Source of the DNA: Enterococcus canis NBRC 100695
GTDB taxonomy: Bacteria > Bacillota > Bacilli > Lactobacillales > Enterococcaceae
Length of the DNA stretch: 64,000 nt
Assembly: GCF_001544375.1 (NCBI RefSeq)
Contig: NZ_BCQJ01000005.1
Location: 167,768-231,767 of the forward strand
Direction of reading: 5' to 3'
Each line of letters begins with the position of its first letter. Position 1 is the first letter of the stretch. A program made the position numbers and the translations under genes. The notes under the pieces were generated by a model, which searched no databases, was not told where the DNA came from, and saw only the letters and a list, made by a program, of their open reading frames with translations. This document shows positions 10,126 to 18,714 of the stretch, piece after piece.

Positions 10126-11031
10126 ATGGCAGGAAAAACAAAAAAATCACGGCAGGGACTAAAAGATACTTTGACGGCCTACGGATTTCTTTCTCCTTGG
10201 ATCGTGGGCTTCATCTTTTTCACTGGTGGACCGATCCTCATGTCATTTTTATTAAGTTTAACGAAATGGAACCTACTAGGAGATCCCAAATTTGTAGGTT
10301 TTGATAATTATCGGCAATTATTTAGCGCAAATTCAGACTTTTTGGAGACACTAAAAATCACGTTCCTCTTCACTATTTTGAACGTGGTGGTAACAGTTGG
10401 TGCATCACTTTTCCTTGCAGTTCTTTTGAATTTTAAAGTGAAGTTTATCGGTATTTTTCAATTTTTCTATTTTGTGCCAGCAGTTATGCCATCAGTTGTA
10501 ATGACTAGTTGCTTTATCTTAATGTTTAATAATCAGTTAGGTATCGTCAACTATTTCCTTTCACAAATTGGCATCAATGCGCCAAACTGGTTAGGAAATC
10601 CCCAACTAGTTTGGGTGGTGGTTGGAATCGCCAGTATTTTTACCTTCTCAACTGGCCAAATGATGTTGATTTTCAACTCAAGTCTAAAAGAAGTACCAGT
10701 AGAGCTTTATGAAGCGGCTGATTTAGATGGCGCGAATGCTTGGCAACGTTTTAGAAATGTCACGCTTCCATCGATTTCACCTATTTTACTTTTCAATGTA
10801 GTAGTGGCTACGGTTAATTCCTTTAATGGCGCCTTTACACTACTGTATCCATTGACAGGTGGCGGGCCAGGTAATGCAACCAAAGTATTGAGTTTGCAAA
10901 TTTACGAAAAAGCCTTCCGTCAATTTGATATGGGGACGGCTTCAACATTGGCATTCATCATGTTCATTATTGTAGCGTTGATTTCAGTTCTACAATTTAA
11001 ACTTTCAGATGATAAAGTAAATTATGGTTAA
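10126..11031 (+). CDS. Sugar ABC transporter permease (AraP/MalF-like)
   Basis: A 301-aa membrane permease with about six transmembrane segments. The binding-protein-dependent transport EAA loop is present as ELYEAADLDGANAWQRFRNVTLP (about residues 195-217), which contacts the ATPase. GGGPGNATKVLSLQIYEKAF near the C-terminus is typical of MalF-type sugar permeases. It forms a heterodimer with the next gene. No ATPase gene lies in the cluster. Confidence 0.92.
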   Translation: MAGKTKKSRQGLKDTLTAYGFLSPWIVGFIFFTGGPILMSFLLSLTKWNLLGDPKFVGFDNYRQLFSANSDFLETLKITFLFTILNVVVTVGASLFLAVLLNFKVKFIGIFQFFYFVPAVMPSVVMTSCFILMFNNQLGIVNYFLSQIGINAPNWLGNPQLVWVVVGIASIFTFSTGQMMLIFNSSLKEVPVELYEAADLDGANAWQRFRNVTLPSISPILLFNVVVATVNSFNGAFTLLYPLTGGGPGNATKVLSLQIYEKAFRQFDMGTASTLAFIMFIIVALISVLQFKLSDDKVNYG

Positions 11032-11046
11032 GGTGGGGTGTGAAAA

Positions 11047-11895
11047 ATGAGAAAAGATTATTCTTCTAAAGGGGTCAAGATTCTCCAATATGCGGTGTTA
11101 ATTTTCTTTGCCATTCTGATGTTCTTTCCGATTTTCTGGATTTTTTCTAGCTCTCTTAAGACGCTGAATGGTATCAGTGAGTTTCCGCCTAAAATTTTCC
11201 CGACACAACCGCAATGGGAAAACTATATTGAGGTTCTTAAACGTAGTGATGCACTGACTTATTTGAAAAACAGTTTGATTTTATTAGTAGGGAATACGGT
11301 AGGAACCTTATTATCTAGTTCGATTGTTGCGTATCCATTAGCCCGAATGGAATTTAAAGGTAAAGGCGTTATTTTCGGGATGATTTTGGCAACCATGATG
11401 GTCCCAACCGTTACGTTGGTTATTCCTCAATTTATCTTGTTTAGAAATTTAGGTTGGTTGGATAGCTTTTTACCAATGATCGTTCCTAGCTTCTTTGCTT
11501 TTCCATACAATGTCTTTTTATTCCGTCAATTCTTCAAAACGATTCCTAAGAGTATTGATGAATCGGCGATGTTAGATGGTTGTACGAAATTGCAAGTGTT
11601 CACTAAGGTCTTGGTTCCTTTAGCCAAACCGATTTTTATCACTGTGGGTGTTTTATCCGCGATTTTCTGGTGGAACGAGCTTTTCCAACCACTGATCTTT
11701 ATTGACTCAGAGAATCTTAAGCCGTTGACGGTAGGGGCGCTAACTGCTTTCAAATTAGAAGGTGGTCAGAACCAAACAGCTTGGAACCTACAGATGGCTT
11801 TTGCCATGATTATGGCGATTCCGCCGATGGTTTTATATATGTTTGCTTCAAAACATTTAGTAGCCGGGATCAAAACATCTGGCATGAAAGATTAA
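11047..11895 (+). CDS. Sugar ABC transporter permease (AraQ/MalG-like)
   Basis: A 282-aa permease partner with six predicted membrane segments. The EAA loop here reads SIDESAMLDGCTKLQVFTKV (about residues 172-191). The C-terminal FASKHLVAGIKTSGMKD is the usual MalG-type ending. It follows the first permease by 15 bases. The cluster lacks an ATP-binding subunit, as in B. subtilis araNPQ, where a shared MsmX-type ATPase from elsewhere powers several sugar importers. Confidence 0.92.
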   Translation: MRKDYSSKGVKILQYAVLIFFAILMFFPIFWIFSSSLKTLNGISEFPPKIFPTQPQWENYIEVLKRSDALTYLKNSLILLVGNTVGTLLSSSIVAYPLARMEFKGKGVIFGMILATMMVPTVTLVIPQFILFRNLGWLDSFLPMIVPSFFAFPYNVFLFRQFFKTIPKSIDESAMLDGCTKLQVFTKVLVPLAKPIFITVGVLSAIFWWNELFQPLIFIDSENLKPLTVGALTAFKLEGGQNQTAWNLQMAFAMIMAIPPMVLYMFASKHLVAGIKTSGMKD

Positions 11896-11900
11896 ACGAA

Positions 11901-11941
11901 GTGGTTGAGCGGATCGTAGGATCAGGCTCAACTGCTTTTTT
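11901..11941 (+). terminator. Terminator-like hairpin between the permease and GH127 genes
   Basis: GGTTGAGC pairs with GCTCAAC around a 14-base loop and is followed by CTGCTTTTTT. Because the GH127 gene follows within 20 bases and has no clear promoter, it probably ends only part of the transcripts. Confidence 0.6.
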
Positions 11942-11959
11942 GAACTAGGAGGTAAAGCG

Positions 11960-13861
11960 ATGCAAATAGAAGTACAAGGTGGGCTGTGGCAGCATTATCA
12001 AACGCTGGTAACGGAAAAAATGTTGCCGTATCAATGGGCGGCTTTAAATGATCAGTTACCTGAAACACCAGCCAGTCATGTGATGGCTAATTTTAAAAAA
12101 GCAGCGGCGGGCATTAGAGAAGACTATCAAGGAATAAAATTTGGAGATAGCGACCTCTATAAGTGGCTTGAGGCTGCTTCTTATACGTTAGGAAAAACAG
12201 AAGATAAAAGGTTGCAAGCACATGTCAATGAAGCCATTAGTTGGATTCGCAAAGCGCAACTAGCAGACGGCTACTTAAATACTTTTTATCAGATTGATCA
12301 AGGTGTGGATAAAAGATGGACCAACTTGCGGGATAACCATGAATTATACTGTGGGGGTCATTTGGTTGAAGCGGCGGTGGCGCACTATACGGCAACTGGG
12401 GAAACAGCCTTGCTGGAAGTTGCAGAAAAATTTGCCCATCATATTTTAACCACCTTTCAAGAAGGGAGTCCCCAAGAAGGTGGTTATCCAGGTCATGAAG
12501 AGATTGAATTAGCCTTGTTACGCTTATATCAAGTAACCACGAATAAAGAATATCTGGAGCTGGCAGGGAATTTTATCCAGCATCGAGGTCAAAAGCCTAA
12601 TTATTTTGACCAAGAAGCAAAACAATATAACCACGGCATTCAAACATGGTGGGGGGACAATCACCGCTATTCGCAAGCGCATGAACCGATCTTAGCTCAA
12701 ACAGAAGCGGTGGGCCATGCAGTTCGGGCCATGTATCTTTACACCGCATTGGCCGACTTTGCTAGAATTAAACAGGATAAACAATTGACGGAGAAGCTTT
12801 TAGATTTTTGGCAAGATGTTACTACTCGTAAAATGACAATCAATGGGGGCATCGGTGGAACCGCGTGGGGAGAGGCTTTTTCAGAAGCTTACGATTTACC
12901 TAATGATACCGCCTATAATGAAACATGTGCTTCGATTGGTCTGGTCTTTTGGGCGGAAAAGATGTTTGAACTGACAGGGGCGGCCCATTTTATCGATATT
13001 CTTGAAAAAGCACTTTATAATGGTTGTTTATGTGGTATGGATCAAGAAGGTGAGCATTTCTTTTATGTCAATCCCTTAGAAGTTACTGGCACTAGCTGTT
13101 CACGAAAAGATCACGACCATGTAAAAGGTCAACGACAATCATGGTTTGGTTGTGCTTGTTGTCCGCCTAATCTTGCTCGTTTGATCCAATCTATCGAAAA
13201 TTATCACTACTATCAAAAACAGCAGCGGCTGTATTTGAATGTTTATGGAGAGAGCACGTTTGCTAGCGGGGTAGCTGCGCAAGGAACCCAGTTCAAGATG
13301 AAACAAGTCACCAATTACCCATGGGCAGGTTCAATAGAGCTGACAATTGAAGAAAATGGTGGGCAAATCAATGAATTAGCCCTTAGAATTCCAGCTTGGG
13401 TGAAGGCAGCGAAAGTCTATTTTAATGGGAAAATTATCCCTAATCAAGTAGAGCAAGGCTATCTACTTTTGGCAGCTGATTTTCAAAGGGATGACAAAAT
13501 CCAATTGTTCTTTGATATGCCGGTAGTGGCTAATTATGCGAATGAACGGGTTCCTGAGCTTGTGGGGAAAGTTGCTGTAACACGCGGACCACTGGTCTAC
13601 GCTGTGGAAACCGTGGATAATGGGACTGATTTGGCAAATATTTATATTTCAGAAGTTACTGGCAGTCAATTATTGTCGAATTTTCCAATTGGTGACAGTT
13701 TAGGTATTCAGCTAGAAGGTCAACAACGCAAATCCGTTGGTAGCCTATATATGGTGGAAAAGCCTAGTTTTGAAAGGAAAGAGCTTAAGCTGGTTCCCTA
13801 CTTTTTGTGGGGAAATCGTGGAGCCGGAGACATGCGAATTTGGCTGAATCAAAAAAATTAA
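11960..13861 (+). CDS. Beta-L-arabinofuranosidase, glycoside hydrolase family 127
   Basis: A 633-aa cytoplasmic enzyme of the family formerly called DUF1680. It should remove beta-L-arabinofuranose, as HypBA1 of Bifidobacterium does from hydroxyproline-linked arabinosides. Candidate zinc ligands are Glu321 and Cys323 (NETCAS) and Cys400 and Cys401 (GCACCPP); these sit a constant 17 residues before HypBA1 Glu338, Cys340, Cys417 and Cys418. Cys400 is thus the expected nucleophile, and Glu305 (WGEAFS) lines up with the acid/base Glu322. An alpha/alpha6 barrel covers about residues 1-430, followed by beta-sandwich domains. It is the last gene of the arabinoside operon, followed by a terminator. 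Confidence 0.93.
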   Translation: MQIEVQGGLWQHYQTLVTEKMLPYQWAALNDQLPETPASHVMANFKKAAAGIREDYQGIKFGDSDLYKWLEAASYTLGKTEDKRLQAHVNEAISWIRKAQLADGYLNTFYQIDQGVDKRWTNLRDNHELYCGGHLVEAAVAHYTATGETALLEVAEKFAHHILTTFQEGSPQEGGYPGHEEIELALLRLYQVTTNKEYLELAGNFIQHRGQKPNYFDQEAKQYNHGIQTWWGDNHRYSQAHEPILAQTEAVGHAVRAMYLYTALADFARIKQDKQLTEKLLDFWQDVTTRKMTINGGIGGTAWGEAFSEAYDLPNDTAYNETCASIGLVFWAEKMFELTGAAHFIDILEKALYNGCLCGMDQEGEHFFYVNPLEVTGTSCSRKDHDHVKGQRQSWFGCACCPPNLARLIQSIENYHYYQKQQRLYLNVYGESTFASGVAAQGTQFKMKQVTNYPWAGSIELTIEENGGQINELALRIPAWVKAAKVYFNGKIIPNQVEQGYLLLAADFQRDDKIQLFFDMPVVANYANERVPELVGKVAVTRGPLVYAVETVDNGTDLANIYISEVTGSQLLSNFPIGDSLGIQLEGQQRKSVGSLYMVEKPSFERKELKLVPYFLWGNRGAGDMRIWLNQKN

Positions 13862-13908
13862 AAACGTACCTCGTTAGAAGTTATGCTAACGAGGTACGTT
13901 TATTTTTG
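13862..13908. terminator. Bidirectional terminator after the arabinoside operon
   Basis: A perfect 16-bp stem (13862-13877 with 13886-13901) and 8-base loop lie directly after the GH127 stop. A and T tracts flank both sides, so it can also end the convergent small membrane-protein gene. Confidence 0.9.
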
Positions 13909-14169
13909 CCATTCTTTTAACAAACGAAAACTGAAGATACCGGAAGTCAGTAGTAATAAAAATAGATACAATAGGGCAATAATCAAGGAATCTACCAGGG
14001 CAACCACTAGGGCACCTCCTGCATCGATCAAGAGGGCAATAGAGAAATGCTGAAAGAGCGGGCTATCTTTTTTAAACAGTAGCGTACTTAAGGCACTGCC
14101 TTGTTTTCTAAAATAAAAACCGACTGCAGCTAAAATAATGGCAAGTAAGATGAAAAGAATACGTAACAT
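13900..14169 (-). CDS. Small hypothetical membrane protein
   Basis: This 89-aa protein starts MLRILFILL. It has three likely membrane segments, at about residues 3-20, 42-60 and 60-80. A longer frame begins at 14229 but would start inside the upstream RNA terminator; the ATG at 14169 has AGGA 8 bases before it. I do not recognise a family with certainty. It lies directly downstream of the probable 6S RNA gene and might be expressed by read-through. Confidence 0.7.
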   Translation of the reverse strand: MLRILFILLAIILAAVGFYFRKQGSALSTLLFKKDSPLFQHFSIALLIDAGGALVVALVDSLIIALLYLFLLLLTSGIFSFRLLKEWQK

Positions 14170-14190
14170 CAGCAAGTTCCTTTCTATAAA

Positions 14191-14434
14191 GAAAAAGCAA
14201 CTTGTCCGAAGACAAATTGCTTGTTTCAATCAAAGGGTAATATCCGTTAATGCCGTTATTCGTCCTATAGTATTGATCCCGCAAATTCTAGCAGGTGGGT
14301 TCCACGGTCTAAGCATCGAACTACCAAAAGAAAAGGCGTGTCACCAGCCTTGACACAAGACGGATCCCAATATATCAATAAAAATGTTCGGTCAACACAC
14401 AGAAAGGACAACTCGTACATCACAGAATTCCCAT
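14191..14434 (-). ncRNA. ssrS: Probable 6S RNA
   Basis: On the minus strand a strong promoter (TTGCTC, 17-base spacer, extended TGC-TATTAT, plus-strand 14439-14467) starts a non-coding transcript of about 244 bases that ends in a terminator (stem arms at 14195-14206 and 14211-14222 with a TTCG loop and U run). The RNA folds into one long rod: TTGTCCT pairs with AGGACGA near the ends, then TTGA with TCAA, then TGGG-A-TCC-GTCT with AGAC-GGA-A-CCCA. A rod with an internal bubble is the 6S RNA shape, which binds sigma-A RNA polymerase. The gene follows rarA directly, a neighbourhood I associate with 6S RNA in Firmicutes. I found no tmRNA, SRP RNA or RNase P signature. Identity needs a covariance-model search. 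Confidence 0.65.
14195..14222 (-). terminator. Terminator of the probable 6S RNA
   Basis: Minus-strand hairpin with 12-base arms around a TTCG tetraloop (one mismatch) followed by TTTTTC. Confidence 0.8.
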
Positions 14435-14438
14435 CTCT

Positions 14439-14467
14439 ATAATAGCATAGGCACCCTAAAAGAGCAA
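14439..14467 (-). promoter_or_regulatory. Promoter of the probable 6S RNA
   Basis: Minus-strand -35 TTGCTC (14462-14467), spacer of 17 bases and extended -10 TGC-TATTAT (14439-14444). It lies in the rarA 3' intergenic region. Confidence 0.75.
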
Positions 14468-14493
14468 TGGGAATGCTTCGTTATTGAAAGCGT

Positions 14494-15774
14494 TTAATGA
14501 TGCTCGTTTTTCTTCCAATCCTGAATACGATCGTACTGCTGTTTCAGCGCTTGTTCATATTTACCGGTAGTTTTAGGCTGGTAATAATGAACGTCTTTTA
14601 ATGTATCCGGCAAATATTGTTGGTCCACCCAGGCTTGTTCAAAGTCATGTGGATACTGATAGCCAATGCCTCGCTGTAATGCTTTGGCCCCTTGGTAATG
14701 ACTATCTCGCAAATGATCCGGTACGGCGCCGGCTTTTCCGGCGCGAATATCAGCTAAAGCAGCGTCAATAGCTAGGTAGGCCGAATTTGATTTCGGTGAT
14801 AGGCATAGGTCAACGACTGCTTCGGCAAGAGGAATCCGCGCTTCGGGAAAGCCTAACTTTTCAGCAGCTTGGACGGCAGCGACGGTTCGCTGGGCCGCTG
14901 CGGGATTTCCTAAACCAACGTCCTCATAAGCCATCACCATCAAACGACGGCTAATAATTGCCAACTCACCGGCTTCAATCAAGCGCCCTAAATAATGAAG
15001 TGCCGCATCTACATCGCTTCCGCGAACCGACTTTTGCAAAGCTGAGATCACATCATAATGCGCATCACCGTCTTTATCGTGAGTCAGGGCTTTTCGTTGC
15101 AGGCACTCTTCGATAATAGCCAGGTCAATCAGAATAATGCCATCAGTGGCGGGAGTGGAGCGAACGGCCAATTCTAAGCCATTCAACGCACTGCGGAGAT
15201 CCCCATTGGTAGCGCGTGCGAGATGAGCGCGCGCTTCAGGCGTTAATTGGACGGGCTCATTGCCTAGTCCTCGTTCTTTATCAGATAAGGCTTGATCAAC
15301 TGCTTTTAAGAGATCCGCTTCTGAAAGTGGTTTGACTTCAAAAATCTGGGTCCGGCTGCGGATCGCGGGATTGATGGTGATATAAGGATTCTCAGTTGTC
15401 GCGCCAATCATAATGATACGGCCGCTTTCTAAATGTGGTAATAAAAAATCTTGTTTCGTTTTATCTAAACGATGGACTTCATCTAATAGTAAAATAACGG
15501 TGCCGCTCATTTTAGCTTCTTCGGCGACGATTTGGAGATCTTTTTTTGTATCGGTTGCGGCATTCAACATGCGAAAGGCATATTGGGTAGAACCGGCGAT
15601 GGCACTGGCAATACTGGTTTTCCCGGTGCCAGGTGGTCCATAAAGAATCATAGAGGTCAGCATTTTGGCATCCACCATTCGGCGAATAATTTTCCCGGGT
15701 CCCACTAAGTGTTCTTGACCAAAAACTTCGTCTAAAACCCGTGGCCGCATTCGGTAAGCAAGAGGCTGTTGCAC
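14494..15774 (-). CDS. rarA: Replication-associated recombination protein A (RarA/MgsA, AAA+ ATPase)
   Basis: A 426-aa clamp-loader-like AAA+ protein that acts at stalled replication forks. Walker A is GPPGTGKTS (about residues 45-53) and Walker B is LLLDEVHRLDKTKQD (about 95-109). The sensor region GATTENPYITINPAIRSR (about 124-141) and the C-terminal tetramer domain (from about 245) are present. The start is GTG at 15774 with GGGGGA 8 bases upstream; an ATG 4 bases earlier is out of frame. An extended -10 (TGC-TATACT, plus-strand 15805-15810) lies upstream. Length is normal. Confidence 0.95.
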   Translation of the reverse strand: MQQPLAYRMRPRVLDEVFGQEHLVGPGKIIRRMVDAKMLTSMILYGPPGTGKTSIASAIAGSTQYAFRMLNAATDTKKDLQIVAEEAKMSGTVILLLDEVHRLDKTKQDFLLPHLESGRIIMIGATTENPYITINPAIRSRTQIFEVKPLSEADLLKAVDQALSDKERGLGNEPVQLTPEARAHLARATNGDLRSALNGLELAVRSTPATDGIILIDLAIIEECLQRKALTHDKDGDAHYDVISALQKSVRGSDVDAALHYLGRLIEAGELAIISRRLMVMAYEDVGLGNPAAAQRTVAAVQAAEKLGFPEARIPLAEAVVDLCLSPKSNSAYLAIDAALADIRAGKAGAVPDHLRDSHYQGAKALQRGIGYQYPHDFEQAWVDQQYLPDTLKDVHYYQPKTTGKYEQALKQQYDRIQDWKKNEHH

Positions 15775-15912
15775 ATTGATTCCCCCTTTAAATAAGATAC
15801 CTTAAGTATAGCACAATCTCACGAGATAAAACAGAACGTACATTCGCCATAAAAACGGCGTGGTTTCTAGCGTGATGGGCCTTCTTCGTGTATGATAAAG
15901 AAGGTGAAGCAA

Positions 15913-16578
15913 ATGAATGAAATGAAGGAATTTTTTCAACAAGCAACGACGCCGGAATTGGCGGAGTATTTATTAGGTATGTATTTAGAACACGAGACGC
16001 CCATGGGCAAATTAGGTGGGTATATCGTCGACTGTGAGGACTATTTAGGGCCCGATGATGAAGCAGCTCATAGCTTCGGTATGCGTCAAACTAAGCGCGT
16101 GCAGGCCATGTATGGGCCGCCAGGAACTATCTACCTTTATACGATGCATACCCATTTAATTTTGAATATTATTGCGCGAGAAGCCGGTCTGCCGCAAGGA
16201 GTCATGCTTCGCGGTTTTGAACCGGTGGCAGGACTAGCTTTGATGGAAGAAAATCGTGGTGGTCGTAAAGGCCCCGAGGTTAGTAATGGCCCTGGCAAAT
16301 TAGTAGCAGCTTTAGCTGTTACAAAAGATTTTTATGGCCAATCGATTTTTGATAGTCGGCTACACTTGGTACCGGAAAAACGCCGTTATCCGCAAGTAGT
16401 CGAAAAGTTGCCACGGGTGGGCATCCCTAATAAGGGTCAATGGACAGACATGCCCTTGCGTTATACGGTCAAAGGTAATCCTTACGTAACGGGGCAACGG
16501 AAACAAGCATATTTACCAAACAATGGATGGAGAGACGAAGATGAAAATGGATTTAGTATCATTTCTAGAAACAAATAG
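15913..16578 (+). CDS. DNA-3-methyladenine glycosylase (AAG/MPG family)
   Basis: This 221-aa base-excision repair enzyme removes alkylated purines. MPG-family features are LLGMYLEHETPMGKLGGYIVDCEDYLGPDDEAAHS, TMHTHLILNIIAREAG and GVMLRGFEPVAG. An upstream ATG at 15892 adds 7 residues but lacks a ribosome site; the chosen ATG follows AGAAGGTGA. Its 3' end overlaps the next gene by 38 bases in another frame, which suggests translational coupling. Confidence 0.9.
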   Translation: MNEMKEFFQQATTPELAEYLLGMYLEHETPMGKLGGYIVDCEDYLGPDDEAAHSFGMRQTKRVQAMYGPPGTIYLYTMHTHLILNIIAREAGLPQGVMLRGFEPVAGLALMEENRGGRKGPEVSNGPGKLVAALAVTKDFYGQSIFDSRLHLVPEKRRYPQVVEKLPRVGIPNKGQWTDMPLRYTVKGNPYVTGQRKQAYLPNNGWRDEDENGFSIISRNK

Positions 16579-17008
16579 CCAACAGTTGGCCGAATATGAA
16601 CCAGAAGTGGTTTGGGATAAACGCAATAGTACCATCGAATTGACATTTCGCCTTTTTGCAGAAAATCAGCAACAATTTGTGATTGACGATGTAGACGGGA
16701 CGGAGACAGCGGAAGAAATCATTGAATTTGAAGATGGCGTGCTTTTTTATTGGCCAGGTAAATCACGTTTTGCGGAAGCGGACTATGTCAAAACGATTCC
16801 TTTTGACGGCAAGAAAGGTCTGCCACAAAATGTGGTGGTGGGTATTTTAAATTATTTAGCGGAAGTTTTAGCCAATGGTCAAAGTGATCTTTTAGACTTT
16901 TTGACCGATGAAAAGGCTGAAATTTTTGAGCTGCATTGGGATGAAGACAAATTTCAGCAAGCAGTGGCGGCAACGCCAACAACCTTGATTCCATACCCAA
17001 GTTTTTAG
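16541..17008 (+). CDS. DUF3013-like conserved protein
   Basis: A 155-aa acidic cytoplasmic protein of unknown role, resembling the DUF3013 family of Lactobacillales. I chose the ATG at 16541 because GGAGAG precedes it by about 9 bases; it overlaps the glycosylase gene by 38 bases. Sequence features are EFEDGVLFYWPGKSRF in the middle and FELHWDEDKFQQAV near the end. No membrane segment or catalytic motif is visible. It sits between an alkylation-repair gene and prmA, a placement I recall for this family. Confidence 0.75.
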   Translation: MKMDLVSFLETNSQQLAEYEPEVVWDKRNSTIELTFRLFAENQQQFVIDDVDGTETAEEIIEFEDGVLFYWPGKSRFAEADYVKTIPFDGKKGLPQNVVVGILNYLAEVLANGQSDLLDFLTDEKAEIFELHWDEDKFQQAVAATPTTLIPYPSF

Positions 17009-17020
17009 GAGGATACAAAC

Positions 17021-17965
17021 ATGAAGTGGACAGAAATCAAAGCCGAAGTGACTAGCGAAGCAGTCGAGGCCGTTTCAAATATTATGATGGAAGCAGGAGC
17101 TAGTGGTGTCGCCATTGAAGATGCCCTAGATGTGGCGCATTTCAAGAGTGATAAATATGGCGAACTATTGGATAAAGAACATTTTGATTATATTTCAGAA
17201 GGCGCAATTGTGGCGGCTTACTTTCCAGAAACAAGCTTCTTACCGGAAATTCTACCCTTTATCAAAGCTAGTATTACCAAATTACCAGAGTTTGGGCTAG
17301 CGGTTGGCGCGAACCAAGTGACGGTTAGCGAAGTGGCGGAAAGTGATTGGGCTACAGCCTGGAAGAAATACTACCATCCAGTGCGCATCACGCGTTTTTT
17401 GACGGTAGCACCTAGCTGGGAAAATTATACAGGTGACAAGCTTGAATCGGTGATTCGTTTAGACCCCGGGATGGCTTTTGGTACCGGTACACATCCCACT
17501 ACCCGTTTGTCCTTACAAGCCTTGGAAACTGTGATTCGTGGTGGCGAAAAGGTGATTGATGTCGGAACCGGTTCTGGTGTTTTAAGTATTGCGGCCAAGT
17601 ATTTAGGTGCCGATCAAGTCTTAGCTTATGATCTAGACGAGGTTGCCGTAAAAGCAGCTTTGGAGAATATGGCCCTTAATCCGGTGGCAGAAGATGTTCA
17701 AGTAGCGGCCAATGATTTACTGCAAGGTGTAACGGAAGCAGCTGATGTGATTGTGGCGAATATTTTAGCCGATATCATTATTCGCCTCTTGCCAGATGCT
17801 TGGCGTTTATTAAAAGACCAGGGGCGTTTAATTTTATCGGGAATTATTGAAGACAAAAAAGATTTAGTATTGGAAGAAGCTTATGCATTGGGCTTTGAAG
17901 TGGATCAGCTTTTGCAGCAGGCTGATTGGTTTGCCCTAATTTTGAAAAAACCGGAGGAAGCCTAA
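17021..17965 (+). CDS. prmA: Ribosomal protein L11 methyltransferase
   Basis: A 314-aa AdoMet-dependent enzyme that trimethylates ribosomal protein L11 (whose gene rplK lies at 56892). The N-terminal substrate-recognition domain (MKWTEIKAEVTSEAVEAVSNIM) is followed by the Rossmann methyltransferase domain with motif I VIDVGTGSGVLSIAA (about residues 178-192) and post-motif NILADIIIRL (about 248-257). DPGMAFGTGTHPTTRL (about 149-164) is diagnostic for PrmA. Ribosome site AGGAGG. The stop overlaps the rsmE start (TAATG). Confidence 0.96.
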   Translation: MKWTEIKAEVTSEAVEAVSNIMMEAGASGVAIEDALDVAHFKSDKYGELLDKEHFDYISEGAIVAAYFPETSFLPEILPFIKASITKLPEFGLAVGANQVTVSEVAESDWATAWKKYYHPVRITRFLTVAPSWENYTGDKLESVIRLDPGMAFGTGTHPTTRLSLQALETVIRGGEKVIDVGTGSGVLSIAAKYLGADQVLAYDLDEVAVKAALENMALNPVAEDVQVAANDLLQGVTEAADVIVANILADIIIRLLPDAWRLLKDQGRLILSGIIEDKKDLVLEEAYALGFEVDQLLQQADWFALILKKPEEA

Positions 17966-18696
17966 TGCAGCGTTATTTTGTGGAACGTAGCCACCCAGCG
18001 CGGATCACAGGGGAAAATGTGCATCATGTTCGTCATGTGATGCGGATGAAGGTCGGAGATCAGGTTTATCTGACGTATCCTGATGGAGCCTCCGTGGTAG
18101 CCGCGATTACTGATCTTACAGAAGATGAGGTCCTTTTACAGGAGCTTTATCCAGAAGAGCAGCAAAAGGAGCTGCCAATTCAAGTTAGTATTGCTTGTGG
18201 TTTTCCAAAGGGCGATAAATTGGAGCTGATTACGCAAAAAACTACTGAATTAGGTGCCTTTGAGATTATGGCCTTTCCGGCTAAGACCTCGGTGGTGAAA
18301 TGGGATCAGAAAAAGAGACAGAACAAGCAAGCGCGGCTGCAGAAAATTGCGCAAGAAGCAGCAGAACAATCTCACCGTCAGCAGATTCCGACGGTACGCT
18401 TGCTGGATCAAGATATCACTTCACGCTTCAGCGATTATGACCAAGTGCTAATCGCCTATGAAGAATCAGCAAAGCAAGGCGAACAGGCTATTTTGGCCCA
18501 GGTCTTACAGAACCTTACAGCCGGGGAGCGGCTGTTGGTGGTTTTCGGCCCAGAAGGTGGTTTTACGCCTGCCGAAATTGAAAAATATCAAGCAGCCGGT
18601 GCCCGACTTTGCGGCTTAGGACCGCGTATTTTACGAGCGGAGACCGCACCTTTATACGTATTGAGTGCAGCTAGCTATCAGTGGGAGCTGCTATAG
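17965..18696 (+). CDS. rsmE: 16S rRNA (uracil-1498-N3)-methyltransferase
   Basis: A 243-aa SPOUT-class methyltransferase. The N-terminal PUA-like part (MQRYFVE...HHVRHVMRMKVGD) is followed by the knotted AdoMet domain with IACGFPKGDKLELITQKTTELG, FGPEGGFTPAEI and LGPRILRAETAPLYVLSA. The ATG at 17965 shares one base with the prmA stop and has GGAGGAAG upstream, so an earlier in-frame ATG at 17926 inside prmA is rejected. prmA-rsmE adjacency is common in Firmicutes. Confidence 0.95.
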   Translation: MQRYFVERSHPARITGENVHHVRHVMRMKVGDQVYLTYPDGASVVAAITDLTEDEVLLQELYPEEQQKELPIQVSIACGFPKGDKLELITQKTTELGAFEIMAFPAKTSVVKWDQKKRQNKQARLQKIAQEAAEQSHRQQIPTVRLLDQDITSRFSDYDQVLIAYEESAKQGEQAILAQVLQNLTAGERLLVVFGPEGGFTPAEIEKYQAAGARLCGLGPRILRAETAPLYVLSAASYQWELL

Positions 18697-18714
18697 GATT
18701 TAGGAGGATGGATT

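Noticed and set aside
14191..14434. T-box, tmRNA, SRP RNA or RNase P RNA as identity of the RNA after rarA
   Set aside because: No T-box consensus, no tRNA-like ends, no GGAAGCAGCA-type SRP loop and no RNase P GAGGAAAGTCC block were seen. The rod fold fits 6S RNA better.
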